Shown: positions 7,817-15,423 of the stretch, piece after piece
Position numbering within the stretch: the stretch's first letter is position 1
Layout of the letters: every line of letters begins with the position of its first letter
Assembly: GCF_014378415.1 (NCBI RefSeq)
Contig: NZ_JACMNS010000161.1
Location: forward strand, 1 to 32,335
Origin: Aquabacterium sp.
GTDB lineage: Bacteria; Pseudomonadota; Gammaproteobacteria; Burkholderiales; Burkholderiaceae_C
Reading direction: 5' to 3'
Length of the DNA: 32,335 nucleotides
Made by a program: the position numbers and the translations under genes
The notes under the pieces: model-generated
The model's database searches: none
Seen by the model: the letters and a program-made list of their open reading frames with translations, nothing else
Told to the model about the DNA's origin: nothing

Positions 7817-8886
7817 GCCTTGTCGGCCTCGCTGGTGAAGGCGTCGGCGAAGAAGAACTCGGCCGGCAAGCCATGCAGGTTCACGAAGTCGCGCTGGGCC
7901 ACCTGCACCATCACCGGGGCGCCGCAAGCATACACCTCGTGGCCTGATAAATCGGGCAGGTCGTCCATGACGGCGTGGTGCACCAGGCCCACGCGGCCCG
8001 TCCAATCGTCACCCGCTTTGGGCTCGGACAACACCGGCACATAGGTCAGCCAAGGCAGGTCAAAGGCGGCTTGTTCGATCCAGTCGTTCAGGTACAGATC
8101 GGCGCGGCTGCGGCAGCCCCAGTACAGCACTGTGGGCCGGGTGATGTCCTTGGCGCGCATGTGTTCGATGATGGCCTTGATGGGCGCGAAACCCGTGCCC
8201 GAGGCCAGCAGCACGATGGGCTTGCTTGAATCTTCACGCAAGAAGAAGGTGCCATAAGGGCCTTCCAGGCGCAGGATTTCCTTCTCCTTCATCGTGCCAA
8301 ACACCTGGTCGGTGAACTTGCCGCCGGGCATGTGGCGCAGGTGCAGCTCGATGCTGGTGATGGGGGCGGCACCTTCCACCGTGGTGGTCGCGGTGCTCAG
8401 CGCATTGGCCATGGAGTAGCTGCGCCGGTGGCCGTCCTTCAGGATGAATTCGATGTACTGCCCGGCGCGAAAACCAAAGGTGTTGTTGGTGGGCAATTGC
8501 AGGCGCATCACCATCACATCGTGCGAGGCCAGCGTGAGGCTGATGACGCGCGTGGGCATCTTCTGGATCGGGAAATCGCCCGCTGACACCACCTGGCGCG
8601 ATTCGATCACCAGGTCGGTTTGTGGTGTGGCGCAGCAGGTCAGCATCCAGCCAGCCGCTTCCTCTTCTTCGCTCAAGGCCTTGGCCTGGTGCACACCATG
8701 AATCACGCGGCCTTCGATCAGCTTGCATTTGCACGAGCCGCAGGCGCCGTCCTTGCAGCCATAGGGCAGGCCGACGTTGTCGCTGATGGCCGCGCTCAGC
8801 ACGGTCGCGTCGCGTTGCATCGAGAATTGGCGCCCACTGGGCAGGATGGTCACGGAAAAACTCAAAGCGCGCTCCACTGCGGTCAA
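7801..8886 (-). CDS. 2Fe-2S flavin oxidoreductase (CDP-6-deoxy-delta-3,4-glucoseen reductase-like)
   Basis: 361 residues. Domain order is a plant-type 2Fe-2S ferredoxin (Cys44, Cys49, Cys52 and Cys84), an FAD-binding barrel with RSYS at 155-158, and an NAD-binding domain with GTGFAP at 230-235 and YACGAP at 319-324. Such proteins move electrons from NAD(P)H through FAD and 2Fe-2S to an oxygenase or other partner. Burkholderiales copies are usually labelled glucoseen reductase, but the sugar-pathway role is not supported by the neighbours. The start is a TTG at 8884-8886 preceded at 5 bases by a perfect AGGAGG (8892-8897), with no in-frame ATG before the ferredoxin domain. Its 3' end overlaps livF by 16 bases. 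Confidence 0.88.
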   Translation of the reverse strand: MTAVERALSFSVTILPSGRQFSMQRDATVLSAAISDNVGLPYGCKDGACGSCKCKLIEGRVIHGVHQAKALSEEEEAAGWMLTCCATPQTDLVIESRQVVSAGDFPIQKMPTRVISLTLASHDVMVMRLQLPTNNTFGFRAGQYIEFILKDGHRRSYSMANALSTATTTVEGAAPITSIELHLRHMPGGKFTDQVFGTMKEKEILRLEGPYGTFFLREDSSKPIVLLASGTGFAPIKAIIEHMRAKDITRPTVLYWGCRSRADLYLNDWIEQAAFDLPWLTYVPVLSEPKAGDDWTGRVGLVHHAVMDDLPDLSGHEVYACGAPVMVQVAQRDFVNLHGLPAEFFFADAFTSEADKAHNPK

Positions 8887-8891
8887 AATTG

Positions 8892-8897
8892 CCTCCT
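8892..8897 (-). promoter_or_regulatory. Perfect ribosome binding site deciding a TTG start
   Basis: On the minus strand AGGAGG lies 5 bases before the TTG at 8884-8886. It fixes the start of the reductase gene. It sits in the 29 bases that separate this start from the divergent SDR gene. Confidence 0.8.
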
Positions 8898-8915
8898 ATT
8901 GTCCCCCAGTCACCC

Positions 8916-9824
8916 ATGCCCAATCCTTCGATCAACCGTCCTGCCCGCTTTCGCCAGACCCGCGTGTTGATCGTGGGCTGTGGCGATGTCGGCCTGCGCG
9001 TGGCGCGCCAGTTGCTGCCACGCTGCCGCGTGTTGGCCCTGACCTCGCAGCCTGAGCGCGCTCAGGCCTTGCGCCAGGCGGGTCTGGTGCCTTTGTTGGG
9101 CAACCTGGATCAGCCTGGGGCCTTGGCCAGGTTGGCGGGGCTGGCCACGCGGGTGGTGCACCTGGCGCCGCCTCCAGGGCATGGCATTGAAGACACGCGC
9201 ACGCGCCACCTGCTGCAGGCCTTGTCCCGGAGGGGCCGCGTGCGCAGCCTGGTTTATGGCAGCACCACCGGGGTCTATGGCAACGCAGGCGGCGCCCGCT
9301 TCGACGAGACCCGCACCGTCGCGCCCGCCACGCCCCGCGCCCAGCGCCGTGTCCATGCCGAGGCCCTGGTGCGGTGGTGGGGCCGCCGGGCTGGTGCGCG
9401 TGCCAGCATTCTGCGCATTCCCGGCATCTACGCGGTGGACCGCGAAGGCGGCCACCCCCGCGACCGTGTGCTCAAAGGCTCGCCCGTGTTGAAGCGCGAG
9501 GACGATGTCTTCACCAACCACATCCAGGCCGATGACCTGGCGCGTGCCTGCGTGGCCGCCCTGTGGCGCGGGCGCCCTGGCCGTGTGGTGCACGCCTGCG
9601 ATGACCAGACCATGCTGATGGGCGATTACTTCGACCTGGTGGCCGACCTGTGCGGCTTGCCTCGTCCACCACGGCTGAGTCGGGCCGAGGCCACGCTGGC
9701 GATGTCGCCCATGCAGATGTCTTTTTTGAGCGAGTCAAGGCGCTTGGTCAATCACCGCTTGCATTCAGAGTTGAGGTTGAATTTGCATTGCCCCACGGTG
9801 TGCGAGGGCCTGGGCTTGGCTTGA
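8916..9824 (+). CDS. Atypical SDR-family NAD(P)-binding protein (YeeZ/epimerase-like)
   Basis: 302 residues. The Rossmann motif GCGDVG at 21-26 binds a dinucleotide; LVYGSTTGVYGNAGG is the segment that carries the active-site Ser/Tyr region in extended SDR proteins, and FTNHIQADDLARACVAAL is the conserved epimerase-family C-terminal pattern. The classical YxxxK is not evident; the equivalent place has RVHAEALVRWW, so catalysis may be lost or altered. The family is widespread next to nth and reductase genes in Burkholderiales but has no firm function. I start at ATG 8916; there is no clear ribosome site, and only 29 bases separate it from the divergent reductase start, so each promoter must lie within the other gene or this mRNA may be nearly leaderless. 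Confidence 0.82.
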   Translation: MPNPSINRPARFRQTRVLIVGCGDVGLRVARQLLPRCRVLALTSQPERAQALRQAGLVPLLGNLDQPGALARLAGLATRVVHLAPPPGHGIEDTRTRHLLQALSRRGRVRSLVYGSTTGVYGNAGGARFDETRTVAPATPRAQRRVHAEALVRWWGRRAGARASILRIPGIYAVDREGGHPRDRVLKGSPVLKREDDVFTNHIQADDLARACVAALWRGRPGRVVHACDDQTMLMGDYFDLVADLCGLPRPPRLSRAEATLAMSPMQMSFLSESRRLVNHRLHSELRLNLHCPTVCEGLGLA

Positions 9825-9831
9825 GATAAAG

Positions 9832-9869
9832 TTTGAATTTCCACCATTCAAAAAATCAGAGGATTCAAA
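9832..9869 (+). repeat. Inverted and direct repeats in the leader of the PEP-CTERM esterase
   Basis: TTTGAAT (9832-9838) and ATTCAAA (9846-9852) form a perfect 7-bp inverted repeat with a 7-base spacer. A second ATTCAAA lies at 9863-9869, 17 bases after the first, directly before the ATG. It may be a hairpin or a regulator site; no known motif was recognised. Confidence 0.4.
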
Positions 9870-9871
9870 CC

Positions 9872-10840
9872 ATGCGTTTCAGCACAGTAATCACATCAGT
9901 CGGCACGGCCGTGGTCCTGATGGCATCGCCTTTCACGTCGGCGAACGCGGCCTACAGCCAGATCGTGGCTTTTGGCGACAGCCTGTCGGACAACGGCAAT
10001 GTCTTTGCCGCCGTCAAGGCGAGTTTGGGTTTTGGCATCCCCGCCGCGCCCTACTGGAACGGCCGTTTCAGCAATGGCCCGGTCGCGGTCGAGGTGATGG
10101 CGCAAACGCTGGGCATCACCTTGGTCGACTATGCTTTTGGTGGCGCGCTCACAGGCACCACCAACCGGGCGGGTATTGCCGGTCTGCCGGGCATCCAGAA
10201 CGAGGTCAATCAGTTCACCGCCAGCCTCAGTGCTGCCGGCAAGACGGCCGATGCCTCGGCCCTGTATTTTCTGTGGGGTGGGGCCAATGACTTCTTCTCG
10301 GCCACCGATAAATTGGCAGCCTTGGCCCCGGCCATCGCCAACCTGACCGGTCAAGTCGGTCAGCTCTACGGCGCGGGCGCGCGTGAATTTTTTGTGCCCC
10401 TCATGCCCGACTTGTCCAACACGCGGAGTGCGATCAACGCCGGTGCCACCGATCAAGCAAAAGCGCATGCCTTGTCGGTGGCTTTCAACACCAACTTGAC
10501 GACCGCTTTGCAAGGGCTGCAGGGTAACCTGACCGGGGCCACCATCCGCGTCTTTGACCCCAATCCAAGCTTGAACGCCGCCCGCGATGCCCTCCTGGCG
10601 GAGGGGGGCACGGCTGCAACGTCCTGCTGGACGGGCAACTACACCGGCACAGGTGGCACTTTGTGCGCCAACCCAGATCTGTACACGCTGTGGGACGACG
10701 TGCACCCCACCGCCCGGCTGCACCTGGCCTTGGGGCAGTCCATGGCTGCCGCCGTGCCTGAACCCAGCACGTTTGGGCTGGCCCTGGTCGGCTTGCTGAT
10801 CGCAGGCTTTGCCGCTCGTCAGCGCGGCAAAGCGGCCTGA
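9872..10840 (+). CDS. Secreted GDSL-family esterase/lipase with PEP-CTERM sorting tail
   Basis: 322 residues. A signal peptide covers about residues 1-27 (cleavage near ANA). GDSL block I is VAFGDSLSDNGN with nucleophile Ser37; block II has Gly90, block III is GGAND with Asn139, and block V has the Asp275-x-x-His278 pair in DDVHPT. So it is a complete SGNH hydrolase. The last 28 residues are VPEPST (295-300), a hydrophobic helix and a basic tail ending RQRGKAA: the PEP-CTERM signal cleaved by an exosortase. Cys252 and Cys265 could form a disulfide. Start is ATG 9872 with AGAGGA upstream, not the earlier TTG. The exosortase and its polysaccharide locus are not in this window; the enzyme is probably exported to the surface or matrix. 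Confidence 0.92.
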   Translation: MRFSTVITSVGTAVVLMASPFTSANAAYSQIVAFGDSLSDNGNVFAAVKASLGFGIPAAPYWNGRFSNGPVAVEVMAQTLGITLVDYAFGGALTGTTNRAGIAGLPGIQNEVNQFTASLSAAGKTADASALYFLWGGANDFFSATDKLAALAPAIANLTGQVGQLYGAGAREFFVPLMPDLSNTRSAINAGATDQAKAHALSVAFNTNLTTALQGLQGNLTGATIRVFDPNPSLNAARDALLAEGGTAATSCWTGNYTGTGGTLCANPDLYTLWDDVHPTARLHLALGQSMAAAVPEPSTFGLALVGLLIAGFAARQRGKAA

Positions 10841-10847
10841 GGCTCTT

Positions 10848-11492
<645 letters not shown>

Positions 11493-11566
11493 GACGTCAG
11501 TCTAGCGGTGAGGCTGCTGCGTGCTGGCCCTGGTGTGGGCGTGCTTTTGGTGGTTTTGGCGTGTTT

Positions 11567-11606
11567 TTTGGGGGCGCGTCTTGTATTGGCCCCGTGCTCC
11601 CCCAAA
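11567..11606. repeat. Inverted repeat between nth and the TPM gene
   Basis: TTTGGGGG (11567-11574) and CCCCCAAA (11599-11606) form an 8-bp inverted repeat with a 24-base spacer. T residues precede and A residues follow it on the plus strand, so neither direction gives the T run expected after a terminator stem. Role unknown. Confidence 0.35.
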
Positions 11607-11634
11607 GAAGCGCAACCAACAACCAAGCACCGCC

Positions 11635-12165
11635 CTAAATCACCACCACCCTGTCCGGCAGCTCATTGGGATTGTCCTGTTCCGGGTCAACAGGGAAGTG
11701 GGCGGCCAGCAATTGGGTGACGCTGGCGATGGCCTGGCTCAGGCCTTGTTCAAACTGACCATCGTGCAGGCTGGCCGCCAGTTGCTGGGCAATGTGGGCC
11801 CAATGCTCATGTCCGGCGCGGGCCATGATGCCTCGGTCGGCCAGGATCTCGATGCGGTGGTCGGCCAACAGCAGGTAGATCAGCACGCCATTGTTGTGCT
11901 CGGTGTCCCACACCCGCAAGGTGCTGAAAAGATGCAGGGCGCGTGACCGGGCGGTTTGCCCACCCGTCAAGTCTTGCCAACTCAAGCCGCCTTCGATGCA
12001 CAGGCGCAATTCTCCCAAGTGCTGCACTTCGCTGGCACGCACTTGGGCTTGCAGGCGTTTCAGGCCGGCCGCGCCCAGTTGGCGGCGCACATCGGCCTCG
12101 TCGGTCCAGAGGTGCCTTGGCCAGCGCAGAAGAGGGTGGGCCGAAGCCCGCGATTTACCAGTCAC
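11635..12165 (-). CDS. TPM-domain protein, second copy (no signal peptide)
   Basis: 176 residues. The core HNNGVLIYLLLADHRIEILADRGI is the conserved strand of TPM domains (Psb32/TLP18.3 type), and the N-terminus HLWTDEADVRRQLG is typical of the shorter, non-secreted copy found behind lemA. I chose GTG at 12163-12165: a GGAGG ribosome site lies 8 bases before it, inside the glycine codons that end the preceding gene, giving an 11-base overlap. The longer open frame upstream is only the out-of-frame reading of the glycine-rich tail. Function is unknown; it is presumably made together with the preceding TPM protein and LemA. Confidence 0.85.
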   Translation of the reverse strand: MTGKSRASAHPLLRWPRHLWTDEADVRRQLGAAGLKRLQAQVRASEVQHLGELRLCIEGGLSWQDLTGGQTARSRALHLFSTLRVWDTEHNNGVLIYLLLADHRIEILADRGIMARAGHEHWAHIAQQLAASLHDGQFEQGLSQAIASVTQLLAAHFPVDPEQDNPNELPDRVVVI

Positions 12166-13099
12166 CGGACGCACCTCCACCGCCAAAATCGCCACCGCCG
12201 CCGGATGAGAACCCGCCGCCACCGCCGCCAAATCTTCCTCCACCCAAGCCACCCCCGCCGAATCCTCCACCGCCGAGGAAGGGCCCGCCGCGTCCTCGGG
12301 ATGCGCCACTGGCCATGGCCGCCACCACCAGGGCCGAGCCCAGGCCCACGCCCACGGCTACCAGCGTGCTGGTGGTCACCAGCCAGCCCAGTCCGCCCAC
12401 GACCAGGCCCGAAGTCAAGGAGCCTGCCTTGCGGCCGAGCACCGAGGTCAACAAGGCGCCGACCACAGGCACCCCCACGAACAAGAACACGCCCAGGTCA
12501 TTCCACTGAAAGCCGGGGTGTTCTGCTGGGGCCGATGCTTGCGGGTCGGCGGGCAGTGGCAGGTTTTCGCCCTGCACGCGCGCGGCCAATTGATCAATGG
12601 CCAAGTTCAAACCGCCTGCGTAGTCGCCGGCCTTGAAGGCAGGTGTGATGGCCCGGGTGATGATCTGCTTGGCGGCCAGGTCGGGGATGGCCCCCTCCAG
12701 CGTTTTGGCCACCTCGATGCGCACGCGCCGATCGTTCTTGGCCACGACCACCAGCAGGCCATCGCCCACCTCGCGGCGCCCGATCTTCCAGGCCTCACCC
12801 ACCCGCTGCGCGTAAGTGGCGATGTCTTCGGGTTGGGTGGATGTCACCATCAGCACCACCATCTGCGTGCCCAACCGGGTTTCAACGCCGGCCAGTTTGG
12901 TGTCCAGCGCCACGCGTTGGGCATCGCTCAGGGTGCTGGTCAAGTCGATGACCCGGCCATTGAGCGCGGGCACTGGCTGCACGCCGCCGGCGTCATCGTT
13001 GGCCGCGTGAACCGGCGAGGTGCCGCCCAGCAGCATGATGAGCGCGCTCACCAGGCCGGCCAGCGCCCAGCAGTGCACCCCCAAGTGCCAGGACCGCAT
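12155..13099 (-). CDS. TPM-domain (YgcG-like) exported membrane protein with Gly-rich tail
   Basis: About 314 residues. A signal peptide ends near SPVHA-AND; the TPM domain follows, beginning LNGRVIDLTSTLSDAQR and containing GDGLLVVVAKNDRRVRIEV. Then come hydrophobic segments (VFLFVGVPVVGALL and LVVGGLGWLV) and a tail made almost only of glycine with Phe, Ser and Asp, ending GGGASGDW. This is the usual YgcG-type arrangement beside lemA. I prefer ATG at 13097-13099; a GTG at 13106-13108 would add three residues and cannot be excluded. It starts about 20 bases after the lemA stop. Proposed roles for such proteins in envelope or protein quality control are not settled. Confidence 0.87.
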   Translation of the reverse strand: MRSWHLGVHCWALAGLVSALIMLLGGTSPVHAANDDAGGVQPVPALNGRVIDLTSTLSDAQRVALDTKLAGVETRLGTQMVVLMVTSTQPEDIATYAQRVGEAWKIGRREVGDGLLVVVAKNDRRVRIEVAKTLEGAIPDLAAKQIITRAITPAFKAGDYAGGLNLAIDQLAARVQGENLPLPADPQASAPAEHPGFQWNDLGVFLFVGVPVVGALLTSVLGRKAGSLTSGLVVGGLGWLVTTSTLVAVGVGLGSALVVAAMASGASRGRGGPFLGGGGFGGGGLGGGRFGGGGGGFSSGGGGDFGGGGASGDW

Positions 13100-13121
13100 G
13101 CGCCTCACGGTGGGGAGCCGA

Positions 13122-13736
13122 TCACTTCTTGGTGTTGAAATCGACCACGGGGGGCGATGAAATCTGCGCCTCGTTCTGCACCGTCAAGGTGGGCTTGGCG
13201 TCGTAGCTGAAGACCTTGGCCGTCAGGTTGGTGGGAAAGCTGCGCACCTTGACGTTGTAATCCTGGATGGTCTTGATGTAGCGATTGCGGGCCACGGTGA
13301 TGCGGTTCTCGGTGCCTTCCAGTTGCACGCGCAGATCCTGAAAGCCCTGGTTGGCCTTCAGGTTGGGGTAGTTTTCGGTGACGACCAGCAGGCGCGACAG
13401 CGCGCCCGACAACTCGCCTTGGGCGGCTTGGAATTTCTGGAAGGCGGCCGGGTCGTTGACCAGCTCGGGCGTGGCCTGGATGCTGGTGGCCTTGGAGCGC
13501 GCTTCAACGACCTTGGTCAGCGTGTCTTGTTCGAAATTGGCTTCGCCCTTGACGGTGCTGACGATGTTGGGGATGAGGTCGGCGCGACGCTGGTATTGGT
13601 TGAGCACTTCGGACCACGCCGATTTGCTTTGTTCGTCCAGGGCCTGGAACTCGTTGTAGCCGCAACCCGACAGGGAAACGACGATCGTGGTGGTGGCCAA
13701 GATACTCAGCCAACGACGGTGTGAAGGAGCGGTCAT
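13122..13736 (-). CDS. lemA: LemA family lipoprotein
   Basis: 204 residues. The N-terminus is a lipoprotein signal with lipobox LSGC (lipidated Cys25). The LemA hallmark follows: the YQRRADLIPNIVSTVKG segment, then long helices with VTENYPNLKANQGFQDLRVQLEGTENRI and the RNRYIKTIQDYN motif. LemA proteins are membrane-anchored helical bundles of uncertain function that usually travel with TPM proteins, as here. The start ATG has GGAAAG upstream. The promoter region holds a 16-base near-palindrome at 13807-13822. Confidence 0.93.
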   Translation of the reverse strand: MTAPSHRRWLSILATTTIVVSLSGCGYNEFQALDEQSKSAWSEVLNQYQRRADLIPNIVSTVKGEANFEQDTLTKVVEARSKATSIQATPELVNDPAAFQKFQAAQGELSGALSRLLVVTENYPNLKANQGFQDLRVQLEGTENRITVARNRYIKTIQDYNVKVRSFPTNLTAKVFSYDAKPTLTVQNEAQISSPPVVDFNTKK

Positions 13737-13806
13737 CGCAATTCTTTCCTCAGCCTGGTATGAAATGCCGACGCGAATACCGCATCAAGGCGCCAGCATA
13801 ACTGGG

Positions 13807-13822
13807 AACGAACCGGTTTGTT
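13807..13822. promoter_or_regulatory. Near-palindrome in the lemA upstream region
   Basis: AACGAACCGGTTTGTT is symmetric except for one G/T position, with a perfect AACCGGTT centre. It lies about 71-86 bases upstream of the lemA ATG, next to a TTGAAA that could be a -35 element on the minus strand. It may be an operator; no regulator is encoded nearby. Confidence 0.35.
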
Positions 13823-13851
13823 TCAAGGCCCTTTGCGGCCCTGGCCATGCA

Positions 13852-14079
13852 TCAAGCGAATGACAGGTTGTCCGGCAAATTGTGACGTGAGATCACCTGG
13901 TGCGCACGTGATTTGGGGTAGCGGTCACGCACGATCTTGACCGCGCCCATGGGCGTGTCGGCCAAGACCTTCAACACGCGGATCACCGCTTGTTGCGAGG
14001 AAGGGCTCAGGATCACCAACGCCGACACCTCGAAGAGGTGCAGGGCAGGTTCAATGGCAAGGTTCATCAAGGCACGCAT
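13852..14079 (-). CDS. Small hypothetical protein, 75 residues
   Basis: I do not recognise a family. The frame has strongly G/C-biased third positions like its neighbours, and a GGAGA ribosome site lies 8 bases before the ATG at 14077-14079, which supports translation. It begins MRALMNLAIEPALHLFEV, has an alternating hydrophobic middle (ALVILSPSSQQAVIRVLKVL) and a basic C-terminal third. There is no signal peptide or membrane helix. It stands alone between lemA and the Old Yellow Enzyme gene, with its own upstream region of about 150 bases. Confidence 0.65.
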   Translation of the reverse strand: MRALMNLAIEPALHLFEVSALVILSPSSQQAVIRVLKVLADTPMGAVKIVRDRYPKSRAHQVISRHNLPDNLSFA

Positions 14080-14229
14080 AGGTCAGTCTCCACATCATGG
14101 ACAACAGCGCAACTACTGCCCATCTCGTGAGAATGCATTTTGTGGGCCAACTGTGACATGCGGATGACCCTTGAATGGGGGGAAACCACCCCTGATTCCG
14201 GCAATAAGCGTAGCAAATGTCAGACAGCG

Positions 14230-15315
14230 TTAATCTAAAGGTGGGTAGTCGGTGTAACCTTTTTCCCCACCGCCGTACAGTGTGTCTTTGTCCAGAGGGG
14301 CAAGCGGTACGCCATCGTGCAGGCGAAGCCTCAGATCGGGGTTGCTGATGAAAGGCCGCCCAAAAGCGATCAGATCGGCACCATGCAGGCTCAGCACCGA
14401 CTTGGCCAGCGCCAGGTCGTAACCGTTGTTGACCATCCATGGTGCGTTCACGCGCTGACGCAGTGCGGCATAGTCCAGGGGGATGTTGTCGCGCGGACCG
14501 CCGGTGGCCCCTTCGATCACGTGCACGTAAAGAAGTTTGTACTTGCCCAGTTGCTCGGCCACATGGTTGAACAGCGCTTGCGGATGGCTGTCGCTGATGT
14601 CGTTGGCGGGCGTGACTGGCGAGATGCGGATGGCCGTTCGTTCGGCGCCCACCTCGCTCACCACGGCTTGCAGCACCTCGGCCAGCAGGCGGGTGCGGTT
14701 CTCGATCGAGCCACCGTAGTCGTCGGTGCGGTGGTTGGTCTTGTCGCGCAAGAACTGGTCCAGCAAATAGCCATTGGCAGCGTGGATCTCCACCCCGTCG
14801 AAGCCGGCCTTGATGGCATGGCGTGCCGCCACGCGGTATTGCTCAACAATGCCGGGCAATTCGTCCAAGGCCAGTGCCCGTGGCGCGGACACCGTCTCAA
14901 ACCCCTTAACCGTGAAAGTTTTGGTGTCGGCCTGGATGGCCGAAGGGGCCACGGGCGCCGCGCCATCGGGTTGCAGCGAGGTGTGCGAAATGCGCCCCAC
15001 ATGCCATAACTGCACCACGATCTTGCCGCCATGAACGTGCACGGCGTCGGTCACCTTCTTCCAGCCGGCGACTTGCTCGTCGCTGTAGATGCCGGGCGTG
15101 TCCAGGTAGCCCTGGCCTTGCGGGCTGATCTGGGTGGCCTCGGTGATGATCAGCGCGGCGCCGGTGTCGGGGTTGGCGCGCTGCTCGTAGTACTTGACCA
15201 TCAGGTCGGTCGGGGTCTGCCGTGGGCCTGCGCGATTGCGGGTCAGCGGGGCCATGACGATGCGGCTGGCCAGCTCAAGGTGGCCGATGGTGATGGGGTC
15301 GAACAGGCCTGACAT
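14230..15315 (-). CDS. nemA: Old Yellow Enzyme family alkene reductase (NemA-like)
   Basis: 361 residues. It is an FMN enzyme that uses NAD(P)H to reduce activated alkenes, maleimides, quinone-like compounds or nitro groups. The start LFDPITIGHLELASRIVMAP is the barrel entry; Thr25 is at the flavin position; the substrate pair is His178 and Asn181 in EIHAANGYL, with Tyr183 as proton donor. The segment RDKTNHRTDDYGGSIENRTR is characteristic of the NemA/xenobiotic reductase clade, and the C-terminus GYTDYPPL also fits. A GGAG lies 7 bases before the ATG. A TTGACA and a long inverted repeat sit just upstream, suggesting control by a local or distant repressor that senses electrophiles. No regulator gene adjoins. 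Confidence 0.93.
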   Translation of the reverse strand: MSGLFDPITIGHLELASRIVMAPLTRNRAGPRQTPTDLMVKYYEQRANPDTGAALIITEATQISPQGQGYLDTPGIYSDEQVAGWKKVTDAVHVHGGKIVVQLWHVGRISHTSLQPDGAAPVAPSAIQADTKTFTVKGFETVSAPRALALDELPGIVEQYRVAARHAIKAGFDGVEIHAANGYLLDQFLRDKTNHRTDDYGGSIENRTRLLAEVLQAVVSEVGAERTAIRISPVTPANDISDSHPQALFNHVAEQLGKYKLLYVHVIEGATGGPRDNIPLDYAALRQRVNAPWMVNNGYDLALAKSVLSLHGADLIAFGRPFISNPDLRLRLHDGVPLAPLDKDTLYGGGEKGYTDYPPLD

Positions 15316-15326
15316 GCGGATCTCCG

Positions 15327-15369
15327 AAGTGACTGAGGATGCAGAACCTGCAGCCTAGTCACTTGTCAA
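15327..15369 (-). promoter_or_regulatory. Promoter/operator of the nemA-type gene: 38-base inverted repeat with TTGACA
   Basis: The outer arms AAGTGACT (15327-15334) and AGTCACTT (15357-15364) match perfectly; inside, AGG/CCT and TGCAG/CTGCA also pair around a 3-base centre, with one mismatch and one unpaired base. On the minus strand a perfect TTGACA (15364-15369) overlaps the distal arm by one base, so the repeat fills the interval from -35 to about 12 bases before the ATG. No good -10 box is evident at 17 bases. A repressor bound here would block the promoter. Confidence 0.6.
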
Positions 15370-15423
15370 AGAACGTGTGCAAGACAGGTTGCTGCCATTT
15401 GTGCTTGCATCCCGCTGAAAGCC

